A stretch of DNA of 64,000 bases from Dyadobacter luteus (GTDB taxonomy: Bacteria; Bacteroidota; Bacteroidia; Cytophagales; Spirosomataceae): the NCBI RefSeq assembly GCF_003383615.1, contig NZ_QNUL01000025.1, positions 37,605-101,604 on the forward strand. The letters are read 5' to 3'. Below are positions 1 through 9,367 of this stretch, piece after piece (within the stretch, counting starts at the first letter, position 1; every line of letters starts with the position of its first letter). The notes below the pieces were generated by a model. It saw only the letters and a program-made list of their open reading frames with translations, made no database searches and had not been told where the DNA came from. The translations under genes were made by a program, and so were the position numbers.

Positions 1-1
1 T

Positions 2-73
2 CCGGGTAATGACCACCGCGACAAGTACCCTACCACACGTACTTTCACAGCCGGACTTAACGTAACATTCTGA
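2..73 (+). CDS. SusC-like TonB-dependent receptor, C-terminal end only
   Basis: A reading frame open from the left edge ends at a TGA at 71-73. Its last residues include YPTTRTFTAGLNVTF, with the alternating pattern and terminal aromatic residue of the last beta-strand of an outer-membrane TonB-dependent receptor. A SusD gene starts 22 bases downstream, the normal SusC-SusD order in Bacteroidota, where SusC forms the outer-membrane pore and SusD the lid. Only 23 residues are visible, so the identification rests on the terminal strand and the neighbour. The substrate cannot be judged. Confidence 0.75.
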   Translation, partial: PGNDHRDKYPTTRTFTAGLNVTF

Positions 74-95
74 TCAACAAAAACTTTTTGAAAAG

Positions 96-1679
96 ATGAA
101 AAGTAACAACACGAAAATCATTATGCTGGCTTCCATGTTCGGAGCAGCAACGCTATATTCCTGTACAGACCTGAACGAGCAGGTTTATTCTGAGGTACTT
201 GCCAGCAGCTATCAGCCTACAGAAAGAGACTTACCCGCCATTGTGGCCCCCGTGTATTCTTCGCTACGGTCGCTGATGTTGGGATGGCAGGGCTATTTTG
301 ATTTACAGGAAGAATCAGCCGATGCCATTGTAACTCCTTCCCGACCTAACGGATGGGACGATGCGGGTACCTACAAACGTATGCATTACCATACATGGAC
401 TTCCCTGCAGGATCAGCCAGCAAACACTTGGGCAAGTTCATTCAGAAGCATCACCACCGCCAATCGTGTACTATCGCAGATTGCAGATGGTGAGATTCCC
501 ATCACAACCGGTAAAGACGCTACTATTGCAGAATTAAGAGCAGTGCGGGCGCTGGCTTATTACCTCCTGCTGGATAACCACGGGAACGTTCCTATTGTAA
601 CGGATTTTAAGGATATCAACCTGCCAAAGCAGAGTACGCGCAAGGAAGTGTACGATTTCATTATCAAGGAACTTACAGAGGTGATGCCCAATCTCAGCGA
701 GAATGCATCTACCACTTACGGGCAAATGAACAAGTGGGCAGCCAAGGCACTTCTGGCCAAGATTTACCTGAATGCGGAAGTATATACGGGCACAGCCGAA
801 TGGGCTAAAGCAATAGAGCAGGCCAATGAAGTGATCAACAGTGGCAAGTACATTTTGGATCCTAACTATTCAGATGTATTTACATGGACAAATTTCAACT
901 CTAAGGAGATCATATTCGCTGTTCCTTACGATGAGATTTACGGAACCGGTAACCAGATCCACATGAAAACGCTGGATCCGTTAAGCCAGTCTGTGTATCC
1001 GATGAATGCTGGCCCATGGGGAGGAAATTGCGCCGTACCACAATTCATCGATACTTACGATACAGAAGATTCTCGCCTCGCTGATACCTGGATCATGGGT
1101 CCGCAAAGAAGTGCTGCCAGTGGAGCTGTCGTAATAACTTACGGCAAAGCGGTGCCAAGTATAGAGGGAACTGCCTCCACTGATGGCTACCGTATCGGTA
1201 AATACAAGATTAAACCTAACGCCACCAACTCCCTGGATAACGACTTCCCATTGCTTCGTTATGCCGACGTATTGATGATCAAGGCAGAAGCATTGCTCAG
1301 AACCGGGAAAGCGGACGAAGCAGCAATTATCGTTACAGACGTGCGTAAAAGAGCATTCAAAGCAAATCCTGCAAAAGCAACTGTAACCGGTGCAGATCTG
1401 GCTAAAGGAAGTAAATACAACTACGGAATTCAGGCTGTGAATGGTACCATCACTGAAGTACAGGGAGGAGACGATGTGAAATTCGGGCGTTTCTTCGATG
1501 AGTTAGGTTGGGAGTTTGCTGCTGAAGCACACCGTCGCCAGGACATGATCCGCTTTGGTGTACACCAAACAAAAAAATGGTTCAACCACCGTCCACAGAC
1601 GCAACAGAGAACCCTGTTCCCAATTCCGCAAAGCGAGCTGGACAAAAACACAAACCTGAAGCAAAACCCGGGCTATTAA
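96..1679 (+). CDS. SusD/RagB-family nutrient-binding lipoprotein
   Basis: A 527-residue outer-membrane lipoprotein that would bind glycan or another nutrient at the cell surface and hand it to the SusC partner just upstream. The N-terminus has a hydrophobic segment ending in the lipobox-like LYSC, with C23 as the likely lipidated residue. The family's helical TPR-like core follows (for example AELRAVRALAYYLLL near residue 145). The C-terminus carries the family signature: FGRFFDELGWEFAAEAHRR, then a stretch ending in LKQNPGY. Length is typical for the family. It forms a pair with the truncated SusC at the window edge, so the rest of this locus lies to the left. The substrate is unknown. Confidence 0.93.
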   Translation: MKSNNTKIIMLASMFGAATLYSCTDLNEQVYSEVLASSYQPTERDLPAIVAPVYSSLRSLMLGWQGYFDLQEESADAIVTPSRPNGWDDAGTYKRMHYHTWTSLQDQPANTWASSFRSITTANRVLSQIADGEIPITTGKDATIAELRAVRALAYYLLLDNHGNVPIVTDFKDINLPKQSTRKEVYDFIIKELTEVMPNLSENASTTYGQMNKWAAKALLAKIYLNAEVYTGTAEWAKAIEQANEVINSGKYILDPNYSDVFTWTNFNSKEIIFAVPYDEIYGTGNQIHMKTLDPLSQSVYPMNAGPWGGNCAVPQFIDTYDTEDSRLADTWIMGPQRSAASGAVVITYGKAVPSIEGTASTDGYRIGKYKIKPNATNSLDNDFPLLRYADVLMIKAEALLRTGKADEAAIIVTDVRKRAFKANPAKATVTGADLAKGSKYNYGIQAVNGTITEVQGGDDVKFGRFFDELGWEFAAEAHRRQDMIRFGVHQTKKWFNHRPQTQQRTLFPIPQSELDKNTNLKQNPGY

Positions 1680-1741
1680 GAAGTTCAGTAGAGTTAACCA
1701 GTAATCATTTGCTTATTTAATCACTTATAAATCCAATGTTT

Positions 1742-2056
1742 ATGAAAGGTTTAAGAATCATGATTGTAGCAGCCATGCTGCTCGTTACTTCTCAGTTTAA
1801 TTCTACCACTTCAAAGCCAATGGCGTTGTGGACAAACGGAAACTATTGCGGATACAGCAGCATGCCATTTCACGCAAAAATTAATGTTTATAATGACGTG
1901 CCCAATATTGTTGAAATCAGAAATATGTCAGGTGCAATAGTACCGTATACCCTGCATTCGATTAGTATCCAGCCGACTAGTGAAGGTGTTTTTGCTATAA
2001 ACATCACTATAGGCGGAGTAAATTATGTCGGAGGTGTTTACACATCTCCCTGCTAG
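1742..2056 (+). CDS. Small secreted protein of unknown function
   Basis: A 104-residue protein counted from the second Met (1742). The first ATG at 1736 would add only two residues, and I prefer 1742 because MKGLRIMIVAAMLLVTSQF then begins as a normal signal peptide. The mature part is short, has two cysteines (one early in CGYSS, one at the very end in SPC) and is rich in beta-forming residues. I do not recognise a family. It follows the SusD gene by about 60 bases on the same strand and ends just before a strong terminator, so it is probably the last gene of that locus. The paired cysteines suggest a disulphide in an exported protein; that is inference. Confidence 0.6.
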   Translation: MKGLRIMIVAAMLLVTSQFNSTTSKPMALWTNGNYCGYSSMPFHAKINVYNDVPNIVEIRNMSGAIVPYTLHSISIQPTSEGVFAINITIGGVNYVGGVYTSPC

Positions 2057-2097
2057 TAATAGCAGCAAGACAAGTTAAATTTGGTTAGGTAGTTTAT

Positions 2098-2143
2098 AAT
2101 CCTGCTTTCAGATCTCCTCAGTCTGAAGCAGGATTTTTCTTTT
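2098..2143 (+). terminator. Rho-independent terminator
   Basis: The inverted arms AATCCTGCTTTCAG (2098-2111) and CTGAAGCAGGATT (2123-2135) pair with one bulged T and are followed by TTTCTTTT. This is a clear intrinsic terminator. It separates the SusD/small-protein unit from the sigma-factor unit. Confidence 0.85.
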
Positions 2144-2190
2144 ACATGCAATTTTTGAATTATTATCTATATTTATTCTAAATAATGAAG

Positions 2191-2198
2191 TACTTTTG
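2191..2198 (+). promoter_or_regulatory. Bacteroidota-type -7 promoter box for the sigma-factor gene
   Basis: TACTTTTG matches the TAnnTTTG consensus of the Bacteroidota primary sigma factor exactly. It lies only 9 bases before the ATG at 2208, so the transcript would have almost no leader. I do not see a well-placed -33 TTG. An in-frame TTG at 2196 belongs to this box and is unlikely to be the start codon. Confidence 0.5.
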
Positions 2199-2207
2199 TC
2201 GCCTGAT

Positions 2208-2777
2208 ATGGCGCAAGGGAACGAATATAATGACTGGCACGGACTACTTCAGGGAGATGAAAACTCCTTCATGAGGCTGTACGACAAGCATTATCAGCCT
2301 ATGTTCAGTTTCGGTCTCACGGTTTGCCATGATAAAGATGTTGTGAAAGATGCCATCCACGAAGTATTCTGTGAACTTTGGGACAACCGTTCCCGCTTTC
2401 CGGAAGTGCAAAATGAAAAGGCGTATCTGATGACTTATCTGAAAAGAAAGATCCTCCGCGAAATCGAAAAACAGCAACGCAATTCTCCATTTGACGACTC
2501 CCCTACCGCGTTTTTCGAAAAATCTTACGAAGAGCTCCTCATTGAACGTCAGTCGGACGATGCAAATCGTGAACAACTGAAATCTTCGCTGGAACAGCTT
2601 ACTCCGGGACAGCTTGAAATAATTCAATTGAAGTATTTTGAAATGCTGGACTATGAACAGATTGCAGAAAAATTACAACTGCAACCACGCACTGTTTACA
2701 ATCAGGTTTCCAAGGCCATGAAAACACTACGTTCTGCATTGAAAGTACTGAGCAGTGTAATTATCGCGATTATATAA
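2208..2777 (+). CDS. ECF-type RNA polymerase sigma factor (sigma-70 family)
   Basis: A 189-residue sigma factor. Region 2 is seen near residues 20-65 (LYDKHYQPMFSFGLTVCHD, then VKDAIHEVFCELWDNRS). Region 4 with its helix-turn-helix is near 125-180 (LTPGQLEIIQLKYFEMLDYE, then IAEKLQLQPRTVYNQ). There is no region 1 or 3, as expected for ECF factors. I chose the ATG at 2208 because the upstream in-frame TTG sits inside the -7 promoter box. The next gene is a FecR-type anti-sigma factor and the one after is an STN-containing SusC, the standard surface-signalling trio in Bacteroidota. The predicted role is to direct RNA polymerase to the downstream SusC/SusD genes when the receptor binds its ligand. 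Confidence 0.95.
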   Translation: MAQGNEYNDWHGLLQGDENSFMRLYDKHYQPMFSFGLTVCHDKDVVKDAIHEVFCELWDNRSRFPEVQNEKAYLMTYLKRKILREIEKQQRNSPFDDSPTAFFEKSYEELLIERQSDDANREQLKSSLEQLTPGQLEIIQLKYFEMLDYEQIAEKLQLQPRTVYNQVSKAMKTLRSALKVLSSVIIAII

Positions 2778-2868
2778 ATTTTATTACACTCATTTACAGT
2801 ACATTGAAAAGTTTCTTTTAATGATTCTAAAAAAAGCCTGAAAATACCTGGTAAAAAATAACGTGCCC

Positions 2869-2894
2869 TTACACTGGTTATCAAATCAGTGTAA
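2869..2894. promoter_or_regulatory. Inverted repeat directly before the FecR start codon
   Basis: TTACACTG (2869-2876) and CAGTGTAA (2887-2894) are perfect 8-base inverted arms around a 10-base AT-rich spacer. The right arm ends one base before the ATG at 2896. It could be an operator, or an RNA hairpin covering the ribosome-binding region of the anti-sigma mRNA. No T-run follows, so it is not a terminator. Confidence 0.5.
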
Positions 2895-2895
2895 A

Positions 2896-3915
2896 ATGCA
2901 GTATAAACATTACAAGGCAGAAGACTTTGCAGCAGATGAATCATTCATTGCTTACTACCTCAATCGGGATGCAGAGGCAGTCAGGTTCTGGCAAGAATGG
3001 ATTAATGACAATCCCGACAGAAAACCAGAAACAGATGCCGCGATACAGCTATTGAATCTTGTCTCAGTAAAATTGCCCGAAAGCGAGTTTTCCGTTGAGC
3101 GCAAACGTATGCAGACCTATATAGGTCAGGGTTCAAAAGCGAAAACGATTCCGATTTATGGATACAGAAAATACTGGGTGGCGGCAGCAAGCTTGCTACT
3201 TACTATTGGAGTAGCCGCAGCTTATCTGCTCACCAACAAAAGAGTTAACCAAAATGTCCTGACCACCTCCAATTGGGTGGAGCAGGTTAGCCCCAACGGA
3301 AAGAAAACACGGGTACGACTGGCAGACGGAACTCTGATCATTCTCAATGGTGGAAGTGTACTCCATTATCCACATTCCTTTGCCAAAGACAAAAGAGAAA
3401 TCCGGCTGACAGGAGAAGCATTCTTCTCAGTCGCTCACGACACACTTCGCCCCTTTACTGTTCACACCGGCAACTTACAAACCCGCGTATTGGGTACAGA
3501 ATTCAATGTGTCGGCTTACGTACCTGACGAGTTAGTTACCGTTGCGCTTACCAAAGGTAAAGTGAGGGTAAGTAACGGTACTTCCAATGCCACTCTAGCA
3601 CCCGGACAAAAGGCAATCTACAAGACCAAGACAGATGGGATAGAAACAGTAAACTTTAATCCTGCTACAGAAACAGGTTGGAAAGATGGCAAGCTGGTAT
3701 TTGAAAATGCTTCTTTCTCTACCATAGCAAGCGCAATTGAACACGCTTACGGCTACCAAATCGTAGATAAAACCACCCGCGAGAAATGGAATTACACAGG
3801 TACGTTTACACAGGAAGATGTGCTGACGGTAGTTGAAAATATCTGCTTCTCCAAACATCTGAATTACACCGTCGACGGGCAAACTATTACCATTACCTCA
3901 CAGAATGAAAAGTAA
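2896..3915 (+). CDS. FecR-family anti-sigma factor
   Basis: A 339-residue inner-membrane protein that should hold the preceding ECF sigma factor inactive and release it on a signal from the STN domain of the receptor encoded next. A cytoplasmic N-terminal part (about 1-90) precedes one membrane segment (YWVAAASLLLTIGVAAAYLL, near 95-115). The periplasmic FecR domain follows (VSPNGKKTRVRLADGTLIIL, then LTGEAFFSVAHD and VLGTEFNVSAY). The C-terminal DUF4974-type domain begins near LVFENASFSTIASAIEHAYG. I start it at the ATG at 2896; a GTG at 2863 would add 11 residues that overlap an inverted repeat. Its end overlaps the next gene by 11 bases, which suggests coupled translation. Confidence 0.93.
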   Translation: MQYKHYKAEDFAADESFIAYYLNRDAEAVRFWQEWINDNPDRKPETDAAIQLLNLVSVKLPESEFSVERKRMQTYIGQGSKAKTIPIYGYRKYWVAAASLLLTIGVAAAYLLTNKRVNQNVLTTSNWVEQVSPNGKKTRVRLADGTLIILNGGSVLHYPHSFAKDKREIRLTGEAFFSVAHDTLRPFTVHTGNLQTRVLGTEFNVSAYVPDELVTVALTKGKVRVSNGTSNATLAPGQKAIYKTKTDGIETVNFNPATETGWKDGKLVFENASFSTIASAIEHAYGYQIVDKTTREKWNYTGTFTQEDVLTVVENICFSKHLNYTVDGQTITITSQNEK

Positions 3916-6900
3916 AATATATAGCTTGTTGGTTTTGCTGACAACACTATTTACAGCTACACAAGGAAAAGCACAGACAGTCGGCATTAAGCTGAAAGAC
4001 GCTCCTTTATTAGAAATTTTTTCAGAACTCGAAAAACAAACCGGTGTAAGTTTCAACTACGACGCTTCGGAAGTGAATGTGCGCCGGAGATATGATCTTT
4101 CGTACAAAGGTAGTTTGAACGGAGCACTCGCTCAGCTTTCCAACGAAGCAGGATTAATATTTCGCACAGAAGGAAAACGGATTCTGGTACGTCCTGCTGT
4201 GAAACGTTTCATGAGCGGAAAAGTCACAGACACTGAAACCGGCGAAGGGATTCCGGGAGTGACCGTCAAAATTGCAAACGGAAAGGTGCTTGCCATCACA
4301 GACGTTACGGGTAACTACAGTGGCATACTGGCAGTTGCACAGCCTGCCCGTGCCCAACTTGAGTTCCGTATGCTGGGCATGAAAACAGTGATCTCACCCA
4401 TTTTGGGTAACCGCATCACCTTCGATATCGCCCTTCAAACGGATTCACATAATATGGATGAAGTGGTGATTACCAATGCCTACACCAATGGAACAGCAAA
4501 GGAAGAAGTAATCGGAAGCGTTTCGCAAATTACCGCGAAGGAATTGCAAGTGAACCGCCCCATCGAAAGTATCGACAAAATGCTGGAAGGCCTGGCGGCT
4601 GGCGTATATGTAGAGCCTAATACAACACTCGGAACTCCTGTTAAAATCAATATCCGCGGTCAGGGAACGCTGACTGCCATTGGAGGAGGACGCACAACAT
4701 CGTCTCAGCCACTATTTGTAATTGACGGTATTCCTATTCAGGAACAAAACAGAGGTGACGCCAGCGCAGTATTCAACAACGAGACACTGATTAATCCGAT
4801 TGCGGGAATCAACCCACAGGATATAGCATCCATTTCGGTGTTGAAGGACGCATCTGCAACAACGATTTATGGTGCTAACGCAGCGAATGGTGTAATCATT
4901 ATTACTACCAAATCGGGTCAGGAAGGAAAAACAATCGCTAACGTTTCCTACAATACAGGAGTTTCTTCCTTTATCAATAGAATGAAATTGCTGAGCGGTC
5001 CGCAATACTATCAGCTCAAAAAAGAAGCATTGATGAACGATGGGTTTACTGAAAGTCAGGCTGCCAACCAATCGGGTAGCCCCACAATCAATACAGACTG
5101 GTTGGGACTGACTAACCGGAATGCTACCTATCACAATGTCAATGCTGATCTATCAGGAGGAAAGGCCGGACTCAAATATCGTTTTTCAACAGGATACCCT
5201 AACCAGCAGGCAAGCTCAATCGGCAATAGTATTCAGCAGATGAATATGAGTTTGAGAGTGGACAATGTGATTTCCAAAAAATTCAAATTCGGTATTACCC
5301 TGTCACCTTCCCTGATGCTGCGCGACGGAATAGACAATTATGCAAATGCCGCCTATTTGCCGCCGAATATTGCTCCTTATGATGTCAATGGAAATTTCAG
5401 TGAGTTATTGCTTATTCCGAATCCACTAGCCGTACTGGCTCAAAATACCGACAAGAGTAGTAACCTTACCCTCAATGGAAATGCCAATTTGCACTACAAT
5501 GTAACCAGCTACCTGACAGTTTCAGGAAGAATTGGTGCCAATTTTCTGCAAGGTAAGCAAATGCTGTATTCATCTGCGAAAAATGCAACAGGCCGGAATG
5601 CCGGTGGTAATCTGAGAATATTTGACCGACAATCACTAGGTTGGCTTGGCTACGTACAAGCCAGCTTCGATAAGACATTTGCTACGCGGCACGCAGTCAA
5701 TGTTCTTGCAGGTTATGAGGTCCAGGACAAAACAACCGTTTTATTGGGCGGAACCGGCATGGGCTTTTCTTATGACCGGATTCGGGAATTGAGTCAGGCT
5801 GCCACCCGGAGTTCAGTGTCATCAAAACAAGAAGATGCTACCATTTCCTACTATGCTCAGGCAAATTATAACCTGGATAAAAAGTATCTGTTCACTTCCA
5901 GCATTCGGGCTGATCAATCATCCATGTTCGGTAATGACAAACAACTTGCTCTGAACGGCGCAGTAGGTTTAGGATGGATTGTATCGAAGGAACATTTCCT
6001 AACAGATCATCACGCGATCACCTTTCTTAAACTCAAAACCAGCTACGGATCTACAGCGAATTCAAGAATAGGCACTTACGCGGCCAGAGGACTTTACAAT
6101 TTCAGTTATCAGAATTACAACGGAGAGGTAGCCGCCGTTCCTGACGGTTCCTCGGCTGCAAATCCAGACCTGGGTTGGGAAACGAACCTGAAGCTAAATG
6201 TTGGTCTTGATCTGACTCTGTTTGACAAGTATTCGATCAATCTGGAATACTACAACAATACCGTTCATGATCTGATTTCTAACATCACAGTGCCTTACGA
6301 ATCTGGTTACACAGGTATTTCAGCCAATACAGGTAAAATGAGAAATCAGGGCCTGGATCTGACCATCAAAACGAACCCTATTGAGCGAGAGCATTTTATC
6401 TGGAATTCCGTATTTCTGATGGGCTTCAATAAGAACAAAATTCTATCATTTAACAACGGATACAGTTCCATTTTCGCAGATCCGGAGGGTACTTCGGGAG
6501 ATGTGAACGCCGCATCAAAAGAAGGTTACAGCACGTCTGCTATTTGGGGAATCCGATGGGCAGGAATTAACCCGCAAACCGGTCTGGAGCAGTTTTACGA
6601 TCCGTCAGGAAATATTGTTGACCGTACCACCATCAGAACCTATCCATCTGACAGTTGGGTAGTACTCGGCGATAAACTTCCGAAGTTCCAGGGCAGCTGG
6701 ATCAATACAATCAATTACAAACAAATGTCTGTTACGATCAATCTCCTTTACTCCTATGGTGCCAACTTCATGGAGCCGGTTACTTACTTTTCCGATGGTC
6801 GCAATTTACAGAATAGTAATATGAGCATTAACCTGCTGGATCGATGGCAACAACCCGGAGATGTGGCGGAGGTTTCTAAACTCTCAATCGGTAAAGGACT

Positions 6901-7153
6901 TGTCAGGAACTCTTCCCGCTATTTACATGATCTGAGTTTCATAAAACTTTCCAATGTCACATTCAATTACAGATTACCAGATTCCGTTACCGGCAAACTG
7001 AAAATGAAATCCATGTCGGTGTTTGTGAACGCGACCAATCTTGGTTATTGGTATAGAGAAAAAAGTAGAAAGGATCGTAACGGAATTGCCGAAATACGCT
7101 TCAATTATCCTGAAGCACGAACCTTCAATCTTGGACTGAACATAAACTTTTGA
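3905..7153 (+). CDS. STN-domain SusC/RagA-type TonB-dependent transducer
   Basis: A 1082-residue outer-membrane receptor. A signal peptide (about 1-24, ending GKAQ) is followed by an STN secretin/TonB N-terminal domain (about 25-98; IKLKDAPLLEIFSELEKQTG). Next come a carboxypeptidase-D-like regulatory domain (about 104-180; SGKVTDTETGEGIPGVTVKI), a plug with the SusC-type stretch ISVLKDASATTIYGANAANG, and a 22-strand barrel ending NLGLNINF. In known systems the STN domain contacts the periplasmic part of a FecR protein. The overlap with the FecR gene upstream and the ECF factor before it therefore mark this as a signalling as well as a transport protein. The partner SusD follows. The ligand is unknown; the peroxidase downstream leaves room for something other than a glycan. 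Confidence 0.95.
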   Translation: MKSKIYSLLVLLTTLFTATQGKAQTVGIKLKDAPLLEIFSELEKQTGVSFNYDASEVNVRRRYDLSYKGSLNGALAQLSNEAGLIFRTEGKRILVRPAVKRFMSGKVTDTETGEGIPGVTVKIANGKVLAITDVTGNYSGILAVAQPARAQLEFRMLGMKTVISPILGNRITFDIALQTDSHNMDEVVITNAYTNGTAKEEVIGSVSQITAKELQVNRPIESIDKMLEGLAAGVYVEPNTTLGTPVKINIRGQGTLTAIGGGRTTSSQPLFVIDGIPIQEQNRGDASAVFNNETLINPIAGINPQDIASISVLKDASATTIYGANAANGVIIITTKSGQEGKTIANVSYNTGVSSFINRMKLLSGPQYYQLKKEALMNDGFTESQAANQSGSPTINTDWLGLTNRNATYHNVNADLSGGKAGLKYRFSTGYPNQQASSIGNSIQQMNMSLRVDNVISKKFKFGITLSPSLMLRDGIDNYANAAYLPPNIAPYDVNGNFSELLLIPNPLAVLAQNTDKSSNLTLNGNANLHYNVTSYLTVSGRIGANFLQGKQMLYSSAKNATGRNAGGNLRIFDRQSLGWLGYVQASFDKTFATRHAVNVLAGYEVQDKTTVLLGGTGMGFSYDRIRELSQAATRSSVSSKQEDATISYYAQANYNLDKKYLFTSSIRADQSSMFGNDKQLALNGAVGLGWIVSKEHFLTDHHAITFLKLKTSYGSTANSRIGTYAARGLYNFSYQNYNGEVAAVPDGSSAANPDLGWETNLKLNVGLDLTLFDKYSINLEYYNNTVHDLISNITVPYESGYTGISANTGKMRNQGLDLTIKTNPIEREHFIWNSVFLMGFNKNKILSFNNGYSSIFADPEGTSGDVNAASKEGYSTSAIWGIRWAGINPQTGLEQFYDPSGNIVDRTTIRTYPSDSWVVLGDKLPKFQGSWINTINYKQMSVTINLLYSYGANFMEPVTYFSDGRNLQNSNMSINLLDRWQQPGDVAEVSKLSIGKGLVRNSSRYLHDLSFIKLSNVTFNYRLPDSVTGKLKMKSMSVFVNATNLGYWYREKSRKDRNGIAEIRFNYPEARTFNLGLNINF

Positions 7154-7170
7154 TCTCAGGCGATACAACG

Positions 7171-8613
7171 ATGAACCGATCATATATCAAATATATTACA
7201 GCATTTTCTCTTGCCTTACTCGCAAGTTGCCAGAGGCTACTCGACAAAGAGCCTCAGAACAGGATTTCTCTGGAAGCCACTTTTCAGGATTATGAATCAG
7301 CCAAAGTCGCACTTACCGGCGCTTACAGTTCACTATACGCAATGCAATACTACAATGGTTACAGAATGTTATACCCCGATATTACGGGAGGAAATGTAAA
7401 GTATTCCAAAATAACAGACGTTATAAAATTGTATGATACCTATAATTTCAGCGCCAGCAGCGATGATACTGAGATGAATGGGACTTACACCTATTTATAC
7501 AGCATACTGAACAACCTTAACAACATCATTTATTACTCTCCGGGCATCCCGAATGGCACCGAAGTTAACCGTAACCGCCTGATTGCCGATGCTATGGTAT
7601 TGCGGGCATTGGTACATCTGGATTTACTGCTGATGTTTGCACAGCCTTACAATTTCACTGCTGATGCGTCACATCCAGGTATTGCGATCAACCTGGAACC
7701 TATCCTGATCGCGAATTCAATACGTGCCAGAAGCACTGTGGCAGAAAGTTATACAGCTATTGAAAATGATTTGCTTTCAGGTATTGAACTGTTGGCTAAA
7801 ACACAGGCGATTTTCGCTGCTGGGAATACTAAAAATTATGTGAGTATTAATATGGCCAAAGCGTTACTGGCCAGAGTATATATGCATAAAGGCGATTGGC
7901 AAAAAGCATATGACTATGCCGACGAAGTGATCAAAACCAACAGCTACGCATTGTACAACAATGCTGCTTACGTAAATGCATGGACCAAAAAAAATACATC
8001 AGAAGCTATCTTTGAAATATCGGTTCCTAACAATACGTCAGGTACAACCTTGGGAAGTTATTTTGATGTAACTACGATAAATGCCTCAGCATCTGCAGCA
8101 TGGGCTGCATCCACTTCGGATCTACTTACTTTGTATTCAGCTACAGATGTCCGGAATCAGAGCAGCTTCTACAATCCTGCGACAGTCAATTCACTACCCT
8201 ACTTTTTTTGTAAAAAATATTCCACCGGAGGAGTTCTTGCTACCGGGATTAAAGTATTGAGAATTTCAGAAATGTACCTGATAAGAGCAGAATCTGCTGC
8301 AGAACTGGGCAATAACACCACTGCCCTGGCTGACCTGAACACAATCATTCAAAGGGCCGATACGGAGGCAACATCAATAACGATTTCGGGGAAACAGGAG
8401 TTGATAGACCGTATCATGCTGGAACGCCGCAAGGAGCTGAATTATGAAGGATTTGCTCTGTTTGATATATCACGACGTAAGCAAAACCTGGTACGCCAGG
8501 ACTGCGTCGCTATAAAATGCGGACTCACCTACCCGTCCGATTTATTTGTGCTTCCGCTTCCCGCTTCAACAGTTTTGGTCAACCCACTCATGAAACAGAA
8601 TCCAGGCTATTAA
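7171..8613 (+). CDS. SusD/RagB-family lipoprotein
   Basis: A 480-residue surface lipoprotein paired with the STN-SusC upstream. I start it at the ATG at 7171. The in-frame TTG at 7150 lies inside the end of the SusC gene and would spoil the signal peptide. The N-terminus MNRSYIKYITAFSLALLASC is a clean lipoprotein signal with C20 as the lipid site. Family features include a helical core with LIADAMVLRALVHLDLLLM, the conserved stretch ISEMYLIRAESAAELG, LERRKELNYEGFALFDISRR, and the C-terminal MKQNPGY. It should act as the lid and ligand-binding subunit of the pair. Confidence 0.94.
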   Translation: MNRSYIKYITAFSLALLASCQRLLDKEPQNRISLEATFQDYESAKVALTGAYSSLYAMQYYNGYRMLYPDITGGNVKYSKITDVIKLYDTYNFSASSDDTEMNGTYTYLYSILNNLNNIIYYSPGIPNGTEVNRNRLIADAMVLRALVHLDLLLMFAQPYNFTADASHPGIAINLEPILIANSIRARSTVAESYTAIENDLLSGIELLAKTQAIFAAGNTKNYVSINMAKALLARVYMHKGDWQKAYDYADEVIKTNSYALYNNAAYVNAWTKKNTSEAIFEISVPNNTSGTTLGSYFDVTTINASASAAWAASTSDLLTLYSATDVRNQSSFYNPATVNSLPYFFCKKYSTGGVLATGIKVLRISEMYLIRAESAAELGNNTTALADLNTIIQRADTEATSITISGKQELIDRIMLERRKELNYEGFALFDISRRKQNLVRQDCVAIKCGLTYPSDLFVLPLPASTVLVNPLMKQNPGY

Positions 8614-8718
8614 TTAGCAAAGAGCTCTTAGTTATTAGCTTGATAAGCATAGAACTTACACAATAGCAACCCACTATAAATCAATCAATTTTCTTTTTAA
8701 TTCTTATTTATTAACACA

Positions 8719-9360
8719 ATGAAGATTACCAGATTACTTCCATTTGCGTTTGTTACTTTACTGTTCGCCACTTCCTGCTCAGACAGCGAACCTGACACAG
8801 TGGTAGTGCCGGAAGTTGAAGTCCAAACTGCCTCCAAAAGTGGTGTAAAGGCGTTCTTTAAGAGTGATGCCTATTACCAGCCCTATGTATATCGATACGA
8901 TTCCACCACTACAAAATGGACAAGCCGGATCGCTTCACATTTTGCAACAATACCGACAGACACAAGTGCTATCGGTTTCACCAATGCCAATGTAATAGAT
9001 AGTGGTGTCAACCTGTTTGGAATGGTAACCCTGTATGCTGAGGCGCTGGGGAGCAACAACATAAAGGAAGCAAGGATTAACGCTGAAAAGGTGCTTGAAT
9101 TTATTCCTTCTGAGAAAGGCTCCAAAACCGGAAAAGTGAAGGTGATCCCACAAGATGTTGTAATTCGCAGAAAAGATGGTGTTGCTAATTCCACTACCAA
9201 TCCAGCTACTGTGAAGGTAGGTATAAAGGGAGAAGGTACTTATGATGAAGCAACGAAAATGATGGACCTTACCGTCATTTTCAACGAAACGGAAGTTGGT
9301 GGAAAGGCTGCCGTTTACAGAAAATACAAAATCAGTGTTGACCCGCAGACGCTCAACTAG
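8719..9360 (+). CDS. Lipoprotein of unknown function in the ECF/FecR/SusCD locus
   Basis: A 213-residue protein with a lipoprotein signal (MKITRLLPFAFVTLLFATSC, C20) and an acidic linker after the cysteine (SDSEPDTVVVPEVEVQ). The rest is predominantly beta-type, with long alternating stretches such as KTGKVKVIPQDVVIRRKDG and TKMMDLTVIFNETEVGG. No family is recognised and there is no cysteine besides the lipidated one. It lies 105 bases after SusD and before a di-haem peroxidase on the same strand. A terminator-like hairpin separates it from the peroxidase. The setting suggests an accessory outer-membrane or periplasmic protein of the uptake system, possibly ligand binding; that is inference. 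Confidence 0.75.
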   Translation: MKITRLLPFAFVTLLFATSCSDSEPDTVVVPEVEVQTASKSGVKAFFKSDAYYQPYVYRYDSTTTKWTSRIASHFATIPTDTSAIGFTNANVIDSGVNLFGMVTLYAEALGSNNIKEARINAEKVLEFIPSEKGSKTGKVKVIPQDVVIRRKDGVANSTTNPATVKVGIKGEGTYDEATKMMDLTVIFNETEVGGKAAVYRKYKISVDPQTLN

Positions 9361-9367
9361 ATACTTC

